Shown in pieces: positions 27,207 through 34,980 of a DNA stretch of 64,000 nucleotides (position 1 is its first letter; every line of letters starts with the position of its first letter). A program made the translations under genes and the position numbers. The notes beneath the pieces were generated by a model. The model was given only the letters and a program-made list of their open reading frames with translations. It made no database searches and was not told the DNA's origin. This DNA comes from Aquisediminimonas profunda (GTDB taxonomy: Bacteria > Pseudomonadota > Alphaproteobacteria > Sphingomonadales > Sphingomonadaceae): NCBI RefSeq assembly GCF_019443285.1, contig NZ_CP080327.1, positions 992,001-1,056,000 on the forward strand, written 5' to 3'.

Positions 27207-28202
27207 ATGAACACCGAAGTTTCCAATTTTGCGGCGCAGCTGATTGCGGCGGGTAAGGTCAGCGATGCTGACGTGCTCGCATTGAGGCCGCTGGTCTGGG
27301 CTGACGACAGCATCAGCTTCGATACGCTTGATGCCTTGTTTCTGGTCAATGATCGCTGTGCGCCTCAGTCCAGAGCCTGGATCGACTTCTTCATTGAAGT
27401 CGTCGGTGACGTGCTTTTGCATCAGACACCGCCGGCCGGCTTCCTTGATGAGCATGGGGCCGACTGGCTTCGGTCGCGGATCGATCGCGCGGGCGACATT
27501 GCGACCATTGGGGAGCTCGAGCTGTTGGTTTCGCTGCTTGAGCATGCGGAAAATGCGCCGCTGTCACTGAAGCCTTATGTGCTCTCGCAGATCGAGGCGA
27601 CGATCGTCAGCGGAGTCGGGCCGACTCGTGCTCCGGGCCTTGTCCGCTCGGGCTGCGTCGATGAGGCAGAAGTGCAGCTGCTGCGGCGACTGATTTTTGC
27701 AAGCGGCGGAGAGGATGCGTCCATCGTCGGTCCTCAGGAAGCGGACCTTCTGTTCCGAATCAAGGATGCAACGCTGAACAGCGATAATGCGTCCGGCTGG
27801 CTCACGCTCTTCGTTCAGGGCGTTGGCAACCATCTTCTGGCGCACAGCAACTATCGGGCAATCTCCCGCGATGACGCGCTGCGGCTGAACGCCGAAATGA
27901 ATGCAAACACACCAAGTATCGCGCGATTTTTCGGCCGGATGCTTCCCAGCGAGATGCTCGGCCGCGGAACGGTCATTGATGCCTTCAAGTCGGTCTTTCC
28001 GCCTGAGCATGACCTGCTATCCGGATTGGCTTCGGTCGCACCCCGGTCCGAACTAACAGCGGCGGAGGCAGCCTGGCTCAAGAAGAATATTGCGGCCGAC
28101 GGTCAGACTGATGCCTATGAAAAGGCTCTCATGACCTTCCTGCTGGACGAAGTTGCCCAATTGCCGGCAATCCTTGCGGAGCCCAACCGCCGCCGAGCCT
28201 GA
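27207..28202 (+). CDS. Unknown soluble protein with an internal duplication
   Basis: A 331-residue, acidic, mostly helical protein without signal or membrane segments. It appears to contain two copies of a two-part unit. Part A is at about residues 18-75 (ADVLALRPLVWADDSIS, WIDFFIEVVGDVLLHQ) and again at 152-210 (AEVQLLRRLIFASGGEDA, WLTLFVQGVGNHLLAH). Part B is at about 82-116 (GADWLRSRID) and again at 286-318 (EAAWLKKNIAADG). I do not recognise a named family or function. GAGGGGCGG precedes the ATG. Confidence 0.8.
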   Translation: MNTEVSNFAAQLIAAGKVSDADVLALRPLVWADDSISFDTLDALFLVNDRCAPQSRAWIDFFIEVVGDVLLHQTPPAGFLDEHGADWLRSRIDRAGDIATIGELELLVSLLEHAENAPLSLKPYVLSQIEATIVSGVGPTRAPGLVRSGCVDEAEVQLLRRLIFASGGEDASIVGPQEADLLFRIKDATLNSDNASGWLTLFVQGVGNHLLAHSNYRAISRDDALRLNAEMNANTPSIARFFGRMLPSEMLGRGTVIDAFKSVFPPEHDLLSGLASVAPRSELTAAEAAWLKKNIAADGQTDAYEKALMTFLLDEVAQLPAILAEPNRRRA

Positions 28203-28209
28203 GCGGCGT

Positions 28210-29079
28210 TCAAAAGGTTAGCCGCAGCCCCGCTGAGCCGGAGGTCGATTCTGCCGTTCCAAATCCTGCCGTTCGAACGATCGAAAGATCGATTCGGAGT
28301 GGTTTTGCAATAGCGAAACTCGCCGTCGCGCCATATTCCGCCCAGCTGTCCTTTGTCCCTGGGACATCAAGGGCGCCCAACAGTCTTGAAGCGATGATCG
28401 GCGAGGTGCCGCGATTGTAGGCTGTTGTATTGGAACTGGTAACGAACGCGGCATAGAGGCCGATGCTATGGCGATCCGCGGCCCCGAACGTCCGCTGCGC
28501 CGAGCCGCCGGCAGTGAACGTCACGCCGTTCTGCTTTTCCTTTTGAGTCACAAGTCCGCGCAGCGGCAGCGTGATCGCGCGCGCCGTATCGACACGACTG
28601 TAGTCCAGCGAGATGAAGGGGGAAAGAAATGCATGTTCGCCCAGCTGAACGTCATAAGTCAGCGACCCGCCGATCGCATTGGTCTTTCCATTGCTCGAGA
28701 TATCGATTGTCTGTCCGTTTCGTCTGCGGAAAGCCTCGGCGCCGAATTTCCGCCAGCCGAAGGAGGCATAGCCGTCCAGGCTCAGGGAGCCGAAGCTTCT
28801 GCCACCGGCAAGGGCGATCTGGCTGGTTGTCGATGGGACGACACCAACAAGGCCCTGCCCATCACGTGACATGATCTTTGTGCCCGACAGGCGCACATAA
28901 CCATCCTCGAAGGTCCGCGTCAGGCTGACGCTGACAAATGGCTGATCGCCATTATGGTCCAGTGCTGCGGTTCCGCCGGATATGCTGGCCGACCAGACGG
29001 AGCCCGACGGTTCGGTGTTTGCAAACGCTGGTTGGGCAACGGCAAGACCGGCGACGATGGCTGCAATAGCTGATTTCAT
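28210..29079 (-). CDS. Predicted outer-membrane beta-barrel protein
   Basis: A 289-residue protein with a signal peptide (MKSAIAAIVAGLAVAQPAFA) followed by alternating short Gly/Ser/aromatic strands, ending in Phe (SAGLRLTF) as barrel proteins do. I take the ATG at 29079 as start; one at 29097 is in frame. It is divergent from an ECF sigma gene and has the same predicted sigma-type promoter motif, so it is a likely member of that regulon. Its ligand or function is unknown. Confidence 0.75.
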   Translation of the reverse strand: MKSAIAAIVAGLAVAQPAFANTEPSGSVWSASISGGTAALDHNGDQPFVSVSLTRTFEDGYVRLSGTKIMSRDGQGLVGVVPSTTSQIALAGGRSFGSLSLDGYASFGWRKFGAEAFRRRNGQTIDISSNGKTNAIGGSLTYDVQLGEHAFLSPFISLDYSRVDTARAITLPLRGLVTQKEKQNGVTFTAGGSAQRTFGAADRHSIGLYAAFVTSSNTTAYNRGTSPIIASRLLGALDVPGTKDSWAEYGATASFAIAKPLRIDLSIVRTAGFGTAESTSGSAGLRLTF

Positions 29080-29113
29080 GATGACTCCAGATTTCATGAG
29101 TTGTTTGCCGCCT

Positions 29114-29139
29114 AACGCACGACGCAAAATTTTCCTTCG
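29114..29139 (-). promoter_or_regulatory. Predicted ECF-type promoter of the outer-membrane protein gene
   Basis: On the reverse strand CGAAGG is followed by exactly 16 bases and CGTT, 35 bases before the gene start at 29079. The same -35/-10 pair at the same spacing occurs before the sigma gene (29147-29172) and before the secreted protein gene (30657-30682). Confidence 0.65.
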
Positions 29140-29146
29140 CCGGGTT

Positions 29147-29172
29147 CGAAGGGTTTAATGGTTTCGTGCGTA
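29147..29172 (+). promoter_or_regulatory. Predicted ECF-type promoter of the sigma factor gene
   Basis: CGAAGG-N16-CGTA lies 20 bases before the GTG start of the ECF sigma gene, back to back with the divergent promoter at 29114-29139. The spacing and the preceding CGTG are the same as in the other two copies, suggesting autoregulation. Confidence 0.65.
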
Positions 29173-29192
29173 TTAAGCGGTAGTTCGAGATC

Positions 29193-29786
29193 GTGACTGA
29201 TGTGCTGATGAGCCCTGTGACACCGCAAGCTGCGGAGGATGATACGCTGATGGCCCGTGTCGCTGCGCGCGACGCCGCGGCCTTTCGCGCATTGATCGAG
29301 GCTCACGCGGGCAAGGCCCACCGCATCGGCTGGCGCATGCTCGGAGATGTTGTCGAGGCCGAAGATGTGGCACAGGAAGCAATGCTGAAATTATGGGAAC
29401 AGGCAGATAAATGGCAGGCGGGTGGCGCGGGCGTCGGTGCCTGGCTGAACCGCGTCGCTACAAATCTCTGTCTCGACCGGCTTCGCCGCCGTCGCTTCTC
29501 AAGCGATGAGGACGTTCCCGAGCGGGTTGACGAAACGCCGCTTGCCGATGCGCGGATCGATGCGGACTGGATGCGAAATCGGGCCATGCAGGCTGTGCAG
29601 GCACTGCCTGATCGTCAGCGCGCGGCCATTGTGCTGACTTACTATGAGGAATGTTCGAACCTCGCTGCAGCCGAGATTCTGAACCTCAACATCAAGGCGT
29701 TCGAATCACTGTTGCTGCGCGCGCGCCAGGCATTGAAGTCAGGGCTGGGCGATGTGCGCCTGGCTCGGCAGGGAGGTGCAGCGTGA
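29193..29786 (+). CDS. ECF-type RNA polymerase sigma factor
   Basis: A 197-residue sigma-70 family protein with region 2 (about 20-95; FRALIEAHAGKAHRIGWRML, then DVAQEAMLKLW) and region 4 (about 130-185; LPDRQRAAIVLTYYEECSN, then the helix-turn-helix AAAEILNLNIKAFESLLLRARQALK). The GTG start gives MTDVLMSPV. Its stop overlaps the GTG of the predicted anti-sigma gene, which supports regulation by sequestration. Predicted targets are its own promoter and two envelope-protein genes. Confidence 0.9.
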   Translation: MTDVLMSPVTPQAAEDDTLMARVAARDAAAFRALIEAHAGKAHRIGWRMLGDVVEAEDVAQEAMLKLWEQADKWQAGGAGVGAWLNRVATNLCLDRLRRRRFSSDEDVPERVDETPLADARIDADWMRNRAMQAVQALPDRQRAAIVLTYYEECSNLAAAEILNLNIKAFESLLLRARQALKSGLGDVRLARQGGAA

Positions 29787-30655
29787 GCGATCCGAGACGC
29801 GATCCGGCCCTGGCGGAATTGCTGGATGGGCTGACAGTGCCACCGCTTTCGGCGGACTTTGGCGACCGTGTTGTTGCAGCGGCAGCCCATCGGCTCCCGC
29901 CACTCCCAGCGCCGACCCTCTCGCGCAGCGGCAGGCGCGCCCGATGGATCCGGGGTCATCGGGTGGTTATTGGCGTTGTTGCGCTTGGCCTGATGAGTGC
30001 CGGAGCCGCGGCAACAGCCATCTTCGGGGATGTCGCGCAGACAATTCCGGTCATTGGTCCTCTGATTGCGCGCGTTGTGCCGGCAAAGGCTGAACACAAG
30101 CGAACGCCCGCCATCGTGCTCAAACCAAAGCCGGAGGAAAGCGCGGCGCAAGTAGAGGATGCCGTCTCACCGGTTGCGCCCGCGCCGCTCACAATTCCTG
30201 AACGCCTTGTGGTGCGCCGGGAGATGCGCCGCGAATTCGTGGCCGAACGGATTGCAGACAGATTGCAGCAGCGGGCAGAGCGGCGCGAGGCGTTGGGCCT
30301 GCCGCCGCGCGCGGTGCGGCCGGCCGAGGCCCGGGCCGTCCTGCGGCGCATTCCACCTGCGGATCGTGCGGCCATTGTCGAACGGGTTCGGGAAATCCGG
30401 CAGGAGCGGCGGGCGACCGCGCTTGGGCCGGCAGAGCCTGATGATATCGCCCCTGTGCCGGGCACGGCGCCCGCTGAAGATAAACCGCCAGCCGCTCAGC
30501 CCTTGCCCGAGGCTCAGGCGTCTGATCAGGCTTCATCCCCGCGCGAAGCAGCCGAAATCGCCCCTGAACGGGCGGAGCAGCTTCGTCGCTTGCGCGCCCT
30601 TCGGGAACTGCAGAGGCAACGTCGGGACATGCGCCGTCAGCGGCTGCAACAATGA
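29783..30655 (+). CDS. Predicted membrane-anchored anti-sigma factor with Arg-rich periplasmic tail
   Basis: A 290-residue protein with a cytosolic N-terminus of about 60 residues, a single membrane segment at about 60-80 (VVIGVVALGLMSAGAAATAI), then a periplasmic region rich in Arg, Glu and Pro (about 140-215, predicted helical, RREMRREFVAERIADRLQQR) and a Pro/Ala linker. GGGAGG lies eight bases before the GTG, which overlaps the sigma gene stop. Role assigned from topology and position; the tail loosely recalls periplasmic metal or stress sensors of the CnrX/ZraP kind. Confidence 0.6.
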   Translation: MSDPRRDPALAELLDGLTVPPLSADFGDRVVAAAAHRLPPLPAPTLSRSGRRARWIRGHRVVIGVVALGLMSAGAAATAIFGDVAQTIPVIGPLIARVVPAKAEHKRTPAIVLKPKPEESAAQVEDAVSPVAPAPLTIPERLVVRREMRREFVAERIADRLQQRAERREALGLPPRAVRPAEARAVLRRIPPADRAAIVERVREIRQERRATALGPAEPDDIAPVPGTAPAEDKPPAAQPLPEAQASDQASSPREAAEIAPERAEQLRRLRALRELQRQRRDMRRQRLQQ

Positions 30656-30656
30656 A

Positions 30657-30682
30657 CGAAGGGTTTTCCAGCGTCGTGCGTT
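30657..30682 (+). promoter_or_regulatory. Predicted ECF-type promoter of the secreted repeat protein gene
   Basis: CGAAGG-N16-CGTT begins two bases after the anti-sigma stop and 49 bases before the next start codon. The 12-base core GCGTCGTGCGTT is identical to that of the outer-membrane protein promoter. Confidence 0.65.
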
Positions 30683-30730
30683 GAAGGCTTGTGAGCGGGT
30701 CGGCTCCGTCAACTGCCACTGGAGAATGTC

Positions 30731-31300
30731 ATGAAAAAGTTCCTCTTTGTACCAGCTCTTGCTGCGGTCCTTGCTATCCCGGCATTTGCAGAGCCTGTGA
30801 CCAAGACAGTCACGATCGACCGCCCCAACTATGACGGCACGCGCACGATCGTGCGTGACAAGGACGCCGGCACGTTGTCCCGCGATACACAGGTCACCCG
30901 CGCGAGCGATGGGGCCACGGCGACGCGCGAATATGATCGCACGCGTACGGCGGATGGCTTCACTGCGTCGGGCACGTCGACAAATTTCAAGGGCGAGACC
31001 CGAAGCTTCGAGCGCACGCACACGCGGACCGACACCGGGTCGGTGAGCAGCGGAAACTACACAACCCGGGGCGGCGAAACCTACACGACCTCAGGCAGCC
31101 GCAACCGCACGGAAACCGGATTTACGGCCAATCAGACGATCAAGAACCCTGAAGGGGCCACGGTATACAATCGCGACGTGACGGCAACGCGAGCGGATGG
31201 CCAGATCTCGCGCTCTGTCAATGTGACGCGCGCCGAGGGCTTTCACCCGCCGCGGCGCCCTGATCGTCCCCAAGCCAATCGCCGGCAACGCGGCCATTAG
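30731..31300 (+). CDS. Secreted Thr/Arg-rich repeat protein of unknown function
   Basis: A 189-residue protein with a signal peptide (MKKFLFVPALAAVLAIPAFA) and a body of repeated short strands rich in Thr, Arg, Gly and Asp (for example REYDRTRTADGFTASGT and SVSSGNYTTRGGETYTTSG), ending in a basic Pro/Arg/Gln tail. No known domain is recognised. It is the last gene of the ECF locus and has the regulon promoter motif, so an envelope-stress role is likely. Confidence 0.72.
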   Translation: MKKFLFVPALAAVLAIPAFAEPVTKTVTIDRPNYDGTRTIVRDKDAGTLSRDTQVTRASDGATATREYDRTRTADGFTASGTSTNFKGETRSFERTHTRTDTGSVSSGNYTTRGGETYTTSGSRNRTETGFTANQTIKNPEGATVYNRDVTATRADGQISRSVNVTRAEGFHPPRRPDRPQANRRQRGH

Positions 31301-31316
31301 GTCCGTCTTTCCAAAA

Positions 31317-31414
31317 CCGGCCCGGTGAGCGACCCCGAACCGGGCCGGGATCATTGCCGTCCACTGGCAATGCCCTGTCGGGCGCATGATCCGCTTTGCT
31401 GGTCATGCGCCCGA
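31317..31414 (+). repeat. Three consecutive hairpins between the ECF locus and tRNA-Trp
   Basis: Three perfect inverted repeats follow one another: a 10-bp stem at 31317-31348 (CCGGCCCGGT/ACCGGGCCGG), a 7-bp stem at 31352-31372 (CATTGCC/GGCAATG) and a 12-bp stem at 31378-31414 (TCGGGCGCATGA/TCATGCGCCCGA). None has a good T-run. They may terminate or protect the transcript of the secreted protein gene, or form a small structured RNA. Confidence 0.6.
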
Positions 31415-31438
31415 TTTGCATGGCCCCTTGTCCAAGGC

Positions 31439-31467
31439 TTGCGCCGCATTGCATGCCCCGCTAGAGG
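31439..31467 (+). promoter_or_regulatory. Candidate promoter of tRNA-Trp (and secE-nusG)
   Basis: TTGCGC, 17 bases, TAGAGG ends 17 bases before the tRNA-Trp gene. Spacing is optimal, although the -10 box is not canonical. Confidence 0.5.
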
Positions 31468-31484
31468 CTCGCGGTCCGGCGCTT

Positions 31485-31560
31485 AGGAGTGTAGCTCAGC
31501 TGGTAGAGCATCGGTCTCCAAAACCGAGGGCCGGGGGTTCGAGCCCCTCCACTCCTGCCA
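31485..31560 (+). tRNA. tRNA-Trp (CCA)
   Basis: A 76-base cloverleaf: acceptor AGGAGTG/CACTCCT, D-arm GCTCAGCTGGTAGAGC, anticodon stem TCGGT/ACCGA with loop CTCCAAA (anticodon CCA), T-arm GGGGGTTCGAGCCCCT (one G-T wobble), and encoded CCA end. It directly precedes secE-nusG, the common bacterial order. Confidence 0.96.
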
Positions 31561-31677
31561 CCGGGCTTGCGCCGCCGGGGAAACGGCTCTAAAGGGCCGC
31601 AATCCCGACATCAGGATCATGCTTCCGGAACGCTCCGGCCGCGGGTCTGTGTTGGTCGAAACGAGGATTTTTGCGGA

Positions 31678-31872
31678 ATGGCCAAGGTCAGTCCAGGTGA
31701 GTTTATTCGGCAGGTCCGGGCAGAGACGGCGCGAGTCGTCTGGCCGTCGAGCCGTGAAACCGTGATGACGACCGTCATGGTCATCATCATGACGACTGTG
31801 CTTGGGCTGTTTTTCTTCAGTCTGGACAGTTTTTTCAGCTGGATCGTCCAGTCTCTCCTGAAACTGATCTGA
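31678..31872 (+). CDS. secE: Preprotein translocase subunit SecE
   Basis: A 64-residue single-span protein (MAKVSPGEFIRQVRAETARVVWPSSRETVMTT... reduced to its parts: an amphipathic surface helix, the conserved VVWPSSRET hinge, then one membrane helix at about 32-55). SecE clamps SecY in the translocon. An upstream in-frame start at 31567 would give a non-conserved extension, so I use the ATG at 31678. It lies 25 bases before nusG. Confidence 0.93.
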   Translation: MAKVSPGEFIRQVRAETARVVWPSSRETVMTTVMVIIMTTVLGLFFFSLDSFFSWIVQSLLKLI

Positions 31873-31897
31873 CGCGCGCAGGATTGAACGGAAACTC

Positions 31898-32434
31898 ATG
31901 TCACGCTGGTACATCATTCACGCTTATTCGGGGTTCGAGAACAAGGTGCGCGACGCGATCATGGCTGACGCGGCGCGGCTTGGCCTTGAAGCGCTGGTCG
32001 ATGCTGTCGAAGTGCCGACCGAAACGGTGACTGAAGTCCGCCGCGGCAAGAAGGTGCAGGCCGAACGCAAGTTCTTCCCGGGCTATGTCCTCGCAAAGCT
32101 GAACATGAATGACGATGTCTACCACCTCGTCAAGAACCAGCCCAAGGTCACGGGCTTTCTGGGATCGAGCGGCAAGCCTCAGCCGATCAGCGAAGCCGAA
32201 GCGGCCCGCATCCTGAATACCAAGGAAGCTGCTGCCGCTGCGCCGAAGACTCGCATTTCCGTCGATTACGAGATTGGCGATCAGGTCAAGGTCCTCGATG
32301 GACCCTTTGCCAGCTTCAATGGGCTTGTCGAGGAAATCGACTTCGACAAGAACAGGGTCAAGGTTTCCGTCTCCATTTTCGGTCGCGCAACGCCGGTCGA
32401 ACTCGAATTCGAGCAGGTGGAACGGGCCAAATAG
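31898..32434 (+). CDS. nusG: Transcription termination/antitermination protein NusG
   Basis: A 178-residue protein with an N-terminal NGN domain ([39 protein letters not shown]) that binds RNA polymerase and a C-terminal KOW domain (about 125-178; [22 protein letters not shown]) that binds Rho or S10. It follows secE and precedes rplK, as in most bacteria. Confidence 0.97.
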   Translation: MSRWYIIHAYSGFENKVRDAIMADAARLGLEALVDAVEVPTETVTEVRRGKKVQAERKFFPGYVLAKLNMNDDVYHLVKNQPKVTGFLGSSGKPQPISEAEAARILNTKEAAAAAPKTRISVDYEIGDQVKVLDGPFASFNGLVEEIDFDKNRVKVSVSIFGRATPVELEFEQVERAK

Positions 32435-32549
32435 AATTCCGGGGCGTGCCTCGAAATCGTGCGGGAGGCTTTCGGGCTGTTTGACCGCTAAACTTGAAAC
32501 AGGCGAAGCGCTTTTGCGCGGAAGCCGAAATACAGAGTGAGAATGTAAG

Positions 32550-32981
32550 ATGGCTAAGAAGATCAGCGGCTATATCAAGCTGCAAGTGCCAGCGGGGGCT
32601 GCAAACCCGTCACCGCCAATCGGCCCTGCCCTGGGTCAGCGCGGCGTGAACATCATGGAATTCTGCAAGGCGTTCAATGCCGCCACCGGCGATCTTGAAA
32701 AGAACATGCCGATTCCGACGATCATCACTGTCTATGCGGACAAGAGCTTCTCCTTCGCGACGAAGAGCCCGCCTGCGACCTTCCTCATCAAGAAGGCCCT
32801 GAACCTCAAGTCCGGTTCGAAGGAGCCGGGCAAGGTGTCTGCAGGAAAGATCAAGATGTCCCAGCTTGCCGAAATCGCGCAAGTGAAGATGGCTGATCTC
32901 AATGCGAATGACATCGATGCGGCTGTCCAGATCATTGCCGGGTCCGCCCGCGCAATGGGCCTCGAAGTGGTGGAGGGCTGA
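32550..32981 (+). CDS. rplK: 50S ribosomal protein L11
   Basis: GTPase-centre protein, 143 residues, with the N-terminal domain ([32 protein letters not shown]) and the C-terminal rRNA-binding domain. Lysines trimethylated by PrmA in other bacteria are conserved near the N-terminus. It lies four bases before rplA. Confidence 0.97.
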   Translation: MAKKISGYIKLQVPAGAANPSPPIGPALGQRGVNIMEFCKAFNAATGDLEKNMPIPTIITVYADKSFSFATKSPPATFLIKKALNLKSGSKEPGKVSAGKIKMSQLAEIAQVKMADLNANDIDAAVQIIAGSARAMGLEVVEG

Positions 32982-32985
32982 GACC

Positions 32986-33684
32986 ATGACATTCCAGAGC
33001 AAGAAGGCGAAGAAGCTCGCTGGAACGATCGATCGTGAAAAGCTGCATGGCGTTGATGAAGCCATTTCGATCATCAAGGCCAACGCGACCTCCAAGTTCG
33101 ATGAAACCATTGAAGTCGCGATCGCCCTGGGCGTTGACCCCCGACATGCCGACCAGATGGTGCGTGGCGTGGTGACACTTCCCAAGGGCACCGGCAAGAC
33201 GGTGCGCGTCGGCGTTTTTGCCCGTGGCGACAAGGCTGAGGAAGCGCGTGCTGCCGGAGCGGACGTGGTTGGAGCGGAAGACCTTCTCGAGATCTGCCAG
33301 TCCGGCAAGATCGAGTTCGAGCGCTGCATTGCGACGCCGGACATGATGGGCCTGGTCGGACGCCTCGGCAAGGTGCTTGGTCCCAAAGGGCTGATGCCAA
33401 ACCCGAAGCTTGGCACTGTCACGCCGAACGTTGGTGAAGCCGTGAAGGCTGCCAAGGGTGGCCAGATCGAGTATCGCGTCGAAAAGGCCGGGATCATTCA
33501 CGCCGGCATCGGCAAGGCAAGCTTCAAGGCCGAAGACCTGCGCACCAATTTTGATGCGCTCGTCGATGCGGTCGTCAAGTCCAAGCCAACCGGTGCCAAA
33601 GGCAAGTATTTGAAGAAGGCTGCACTCAGCTCCACAATGGGGCCTGGCGTGAAGCTTGACGTCGCGGAATTGAGCGCGTCGTAA
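32986..33684 (+). CDS. rplA: 50S ribosomal protein L1
   Basis: L1-stalk protein of 232 residues. The signature [13 protein letters not shown] and the core [13 protein letters not shown] are present, as is the N-terminal [22 protein letters not shown]. In many bacteria L1 represses its own L11-L1 operon. I chose the ATG at 32986 because the longer frame from 32902 would overlap rplK. Confidence 0.97.
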   Translation: MTFQSKKAKKLAGTIDREKLHGVDEAISIIKANATSKFDETIEVAIALGVDPRHADQMVRGVVTLPKGTGKTVRVGVFARGDKAEEARAAGADVVGAEDLLEICQSGKIEFERCIATPDMMGLVGRLGKVLGPKGLMPNPKLGTVTPNVGEAVKAAKGGQIEYRVEKAGIIHAGIGKASFKAEDLRTNFDALVDAVVKSKPTGAKGKYLKKAALSSTMGPGVKLDVAELSAS

Positions 33685-33687
33685 CGT

Positions 33688-33789
33688 AATTCTGTTCCCC
33701 GCCTTGTGCGGGGGCGGAACCGTCCGAGACAGCAGGTGCTCCTGATCCAGTCAGGGGCTTAATGTCCTGCCGAGACGGGGAACGGAATT
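33688..33789 (+). ncRNA. Ribosomal L10 leader (autoregulatory mRNA structure)
   Basis: The rplA-rplJ gap holds a structured leader closed by a 14-bp stem (33688-33701 with 33776-33789, one G-T pair). Inside are a small hairpin (CCCGC/GCGGG), the asymmetric internal-loop segments CCGAGAC on both sides, flanked by AGCAGG and CCTGC, and a CTGA/TCAG hairpin. This is the arrangement of the L10 leader, which binds the L10(L12)4 complex to repress rplJ-rplL translation. A further 118 bases separate it from rplJ. Confidence 0.85.
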
Positions 33790-33907
33790 TTTCGGCCATT
33801 CCGGTGGTCGCCCTTCCCCTCGGACTCAAGCCAAAGGGCGCGCTTGCGTGCCCAGCGGCAAAGCCGCGCCTGTGGATGGTCTGCAGGCGCTTGTTGAGGA
33901 GAATGGC

Positions 33908-34423
33908 ATGGATCGTGCTCAAAAACCGATAGTGGTCGAAGAGCTGAACCGCACCTTCAACGAGGTCAATGTGGTGGTTGTCACCCGTAACCTCGGCCTG
34001 ACTGTCGCCCAGTCGACAGCACTCAGGCTTAAGATGCGCGAAGGCGGAGCGACTTACAAGGTTACGAAGAACAGTCTCGCCAAGATCGCAACCAAGGGCA
34101 CAGTGTATGAATCGATCAGCGACCTGCTGACCGGTCCCATTGCACTGGCCTCCTCCATTGACCCGGTGGCAGCTGCAAAGATTGTCGTCGAGTTCGCCAA
34201 GACGAACGACAAGCTCGAAATCGTCGGCGGCGCAATGGGGAGCACAGTCCTTGATGTGAACGGCGTGAAGGCCTTGGCAACAATGCCTTCACTGGATGAA
34301 CTGCGCGCCAAGATCGTGGGCCTTGTACAGGCACCTGCGACGAAGGTCGTCCAGATCGTTCAGGCTCCGGCTGGCCAGTTGGCCCGTGTCTTTGGCGCTT
34401 ATGCCGCCAAGGAAGCTGCGTAA
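33908..34423 (+). CDS. rplJ: 50S ribosomal protein L10
   Basis: Stalk base protein, 171 residues, starting [20 protein letters not shown] and ending in the L7/L12-binding helix ([14 protein letters not shown]). I use the ATG at 33908, the family start, and not the GTG at 33848, which would extend into the leader. It is preceded by the L10 leader RNA and separated from rplL by a large palindrome. Confidence 0.95.
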   Translation: MDRAQKPIVVEELNRTFNEVNVVVVTRNLGLTVAQSTALRLKMREGGATYKVTKNSLAKIATKGTVYESISDLLTGPIALASSIDPVAAAKIVVEFAKTNDKLEIVGGAMGSTVLDVNGVKALATMPSLDELRAKIVGLVQAPATKVVQIVQAPAGQLARVFGAYAAKEAA

Positions 34424-34431
34424 ACTTTTTG

Positions 34432-34497
34432 CGTCGCCCCTGCGAAGGCAGGGGCCTCGTCGTGACCCTAAAAGCCCCTGCCTTCGCAGGGGCGACG
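34432..34497. repeat. Long palindrome between rplJ and rplL (sphingomonad REP-like repeat)
   Basis: Perfect 24-base arms (34432-34455 and 34474-34497) beginning CGTCGCCCCTGCGAAGGCAG flank an 18-base loop. I recall this arm as a dispersed repeat of sphingomonad genomes. It lies 22 bases before the rplL start and forms a very stable mRNA hairpin. Confidence 0.8.
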
Positions 34498-34519
34498 ATT
34501 TGAAATTTGGAGACTTAAA

Positions 34520-34897
34520 ATGGCTGATTTGAACAAGATTGTAGAAGACCTTTCCGCCCTTACCGTCATGGAAGCGGCTGAACTTTCGAAGCTGCTCGAA
34601 GAAAAGTGGGGCGTTTCGGCTGCTGCTGCTGTCGCTGTTGCGGCACCGGCTGCTGGCGGCGCTGCTGCACCGGCTGCTGAAGAGCAGACCGAATTCGATG
34701 TCATCCTGACCGGTGACGGCGGCAACAAGATCGCCGTCATCAAGGAAGTCCGTGCCATCACCGGCCTGGGCCTCACCGAAGCCAAGGCCGCTGTTGAAGC
34801 TGCGCCGAAGGCGATCAAGGAAGGCGTTTCGAAGGACGAGGCCGCCAAGGTCAAGGCTCAGCTCGAAGCCGCTGGTGCGACTGTCGAACTGAAGTAA
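34520..34897 (+). CDS. rplL: 50S ribosomal protein L7/L12
   Basis: Stalk protein that recruits translation GTPases, 125 residues: N-terminal dimerisation domain ([20 protein letters not shown]), an Ala/Gly/Pro hinge at about 35-55, and the C-terminal domain (KTEFDV-type strand, then VREITGLGLKEAK-like [14 protein letters not shown]). It is closed by a strong terminator; rpoB does not follow. Confidence 0.97.
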   Translation: MADLNKIVEDLSALTVMEAAELSKLLEEKWGVSAAAAVAVAAPAAGGAAAPAAEEQTEFDVILTGDGGNKIAVIKEVRAITGLGLTEAKAAVEAAPKAIKEGVSKDEAAKVKAQLEAAGATVELK

Positions 34898-34937
34898 GCA
34901 TTTGCGTATTTGCCCTGGCGCATGCCGGGGATCTGAC

Positions 34938-34980
34938 AAAAGGGGGGAGCGACTCTGGAAAGGGTCGCTCCCCTTTTTTT
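34938..34980 (+). terminator. Intrinsic terminator after rplL
   Basis: A 10-bp stem (GGGGAGCGAC/GTCGCTCCCC) with a 10-base loop is followed by seven T residues and preceded by an A-run. It ends the secE-to-rplL cluster. Confidence 0.93.

Noticed and set aside
29080-29192. Classical EcfG-type GGAAC-N16/17-CGTT promoter in the divergent gap
   Set aside because: The GGAAA close to the start is too near to the CGTT; the CGAAGG-N16-CGTW pair fits all three genes better.
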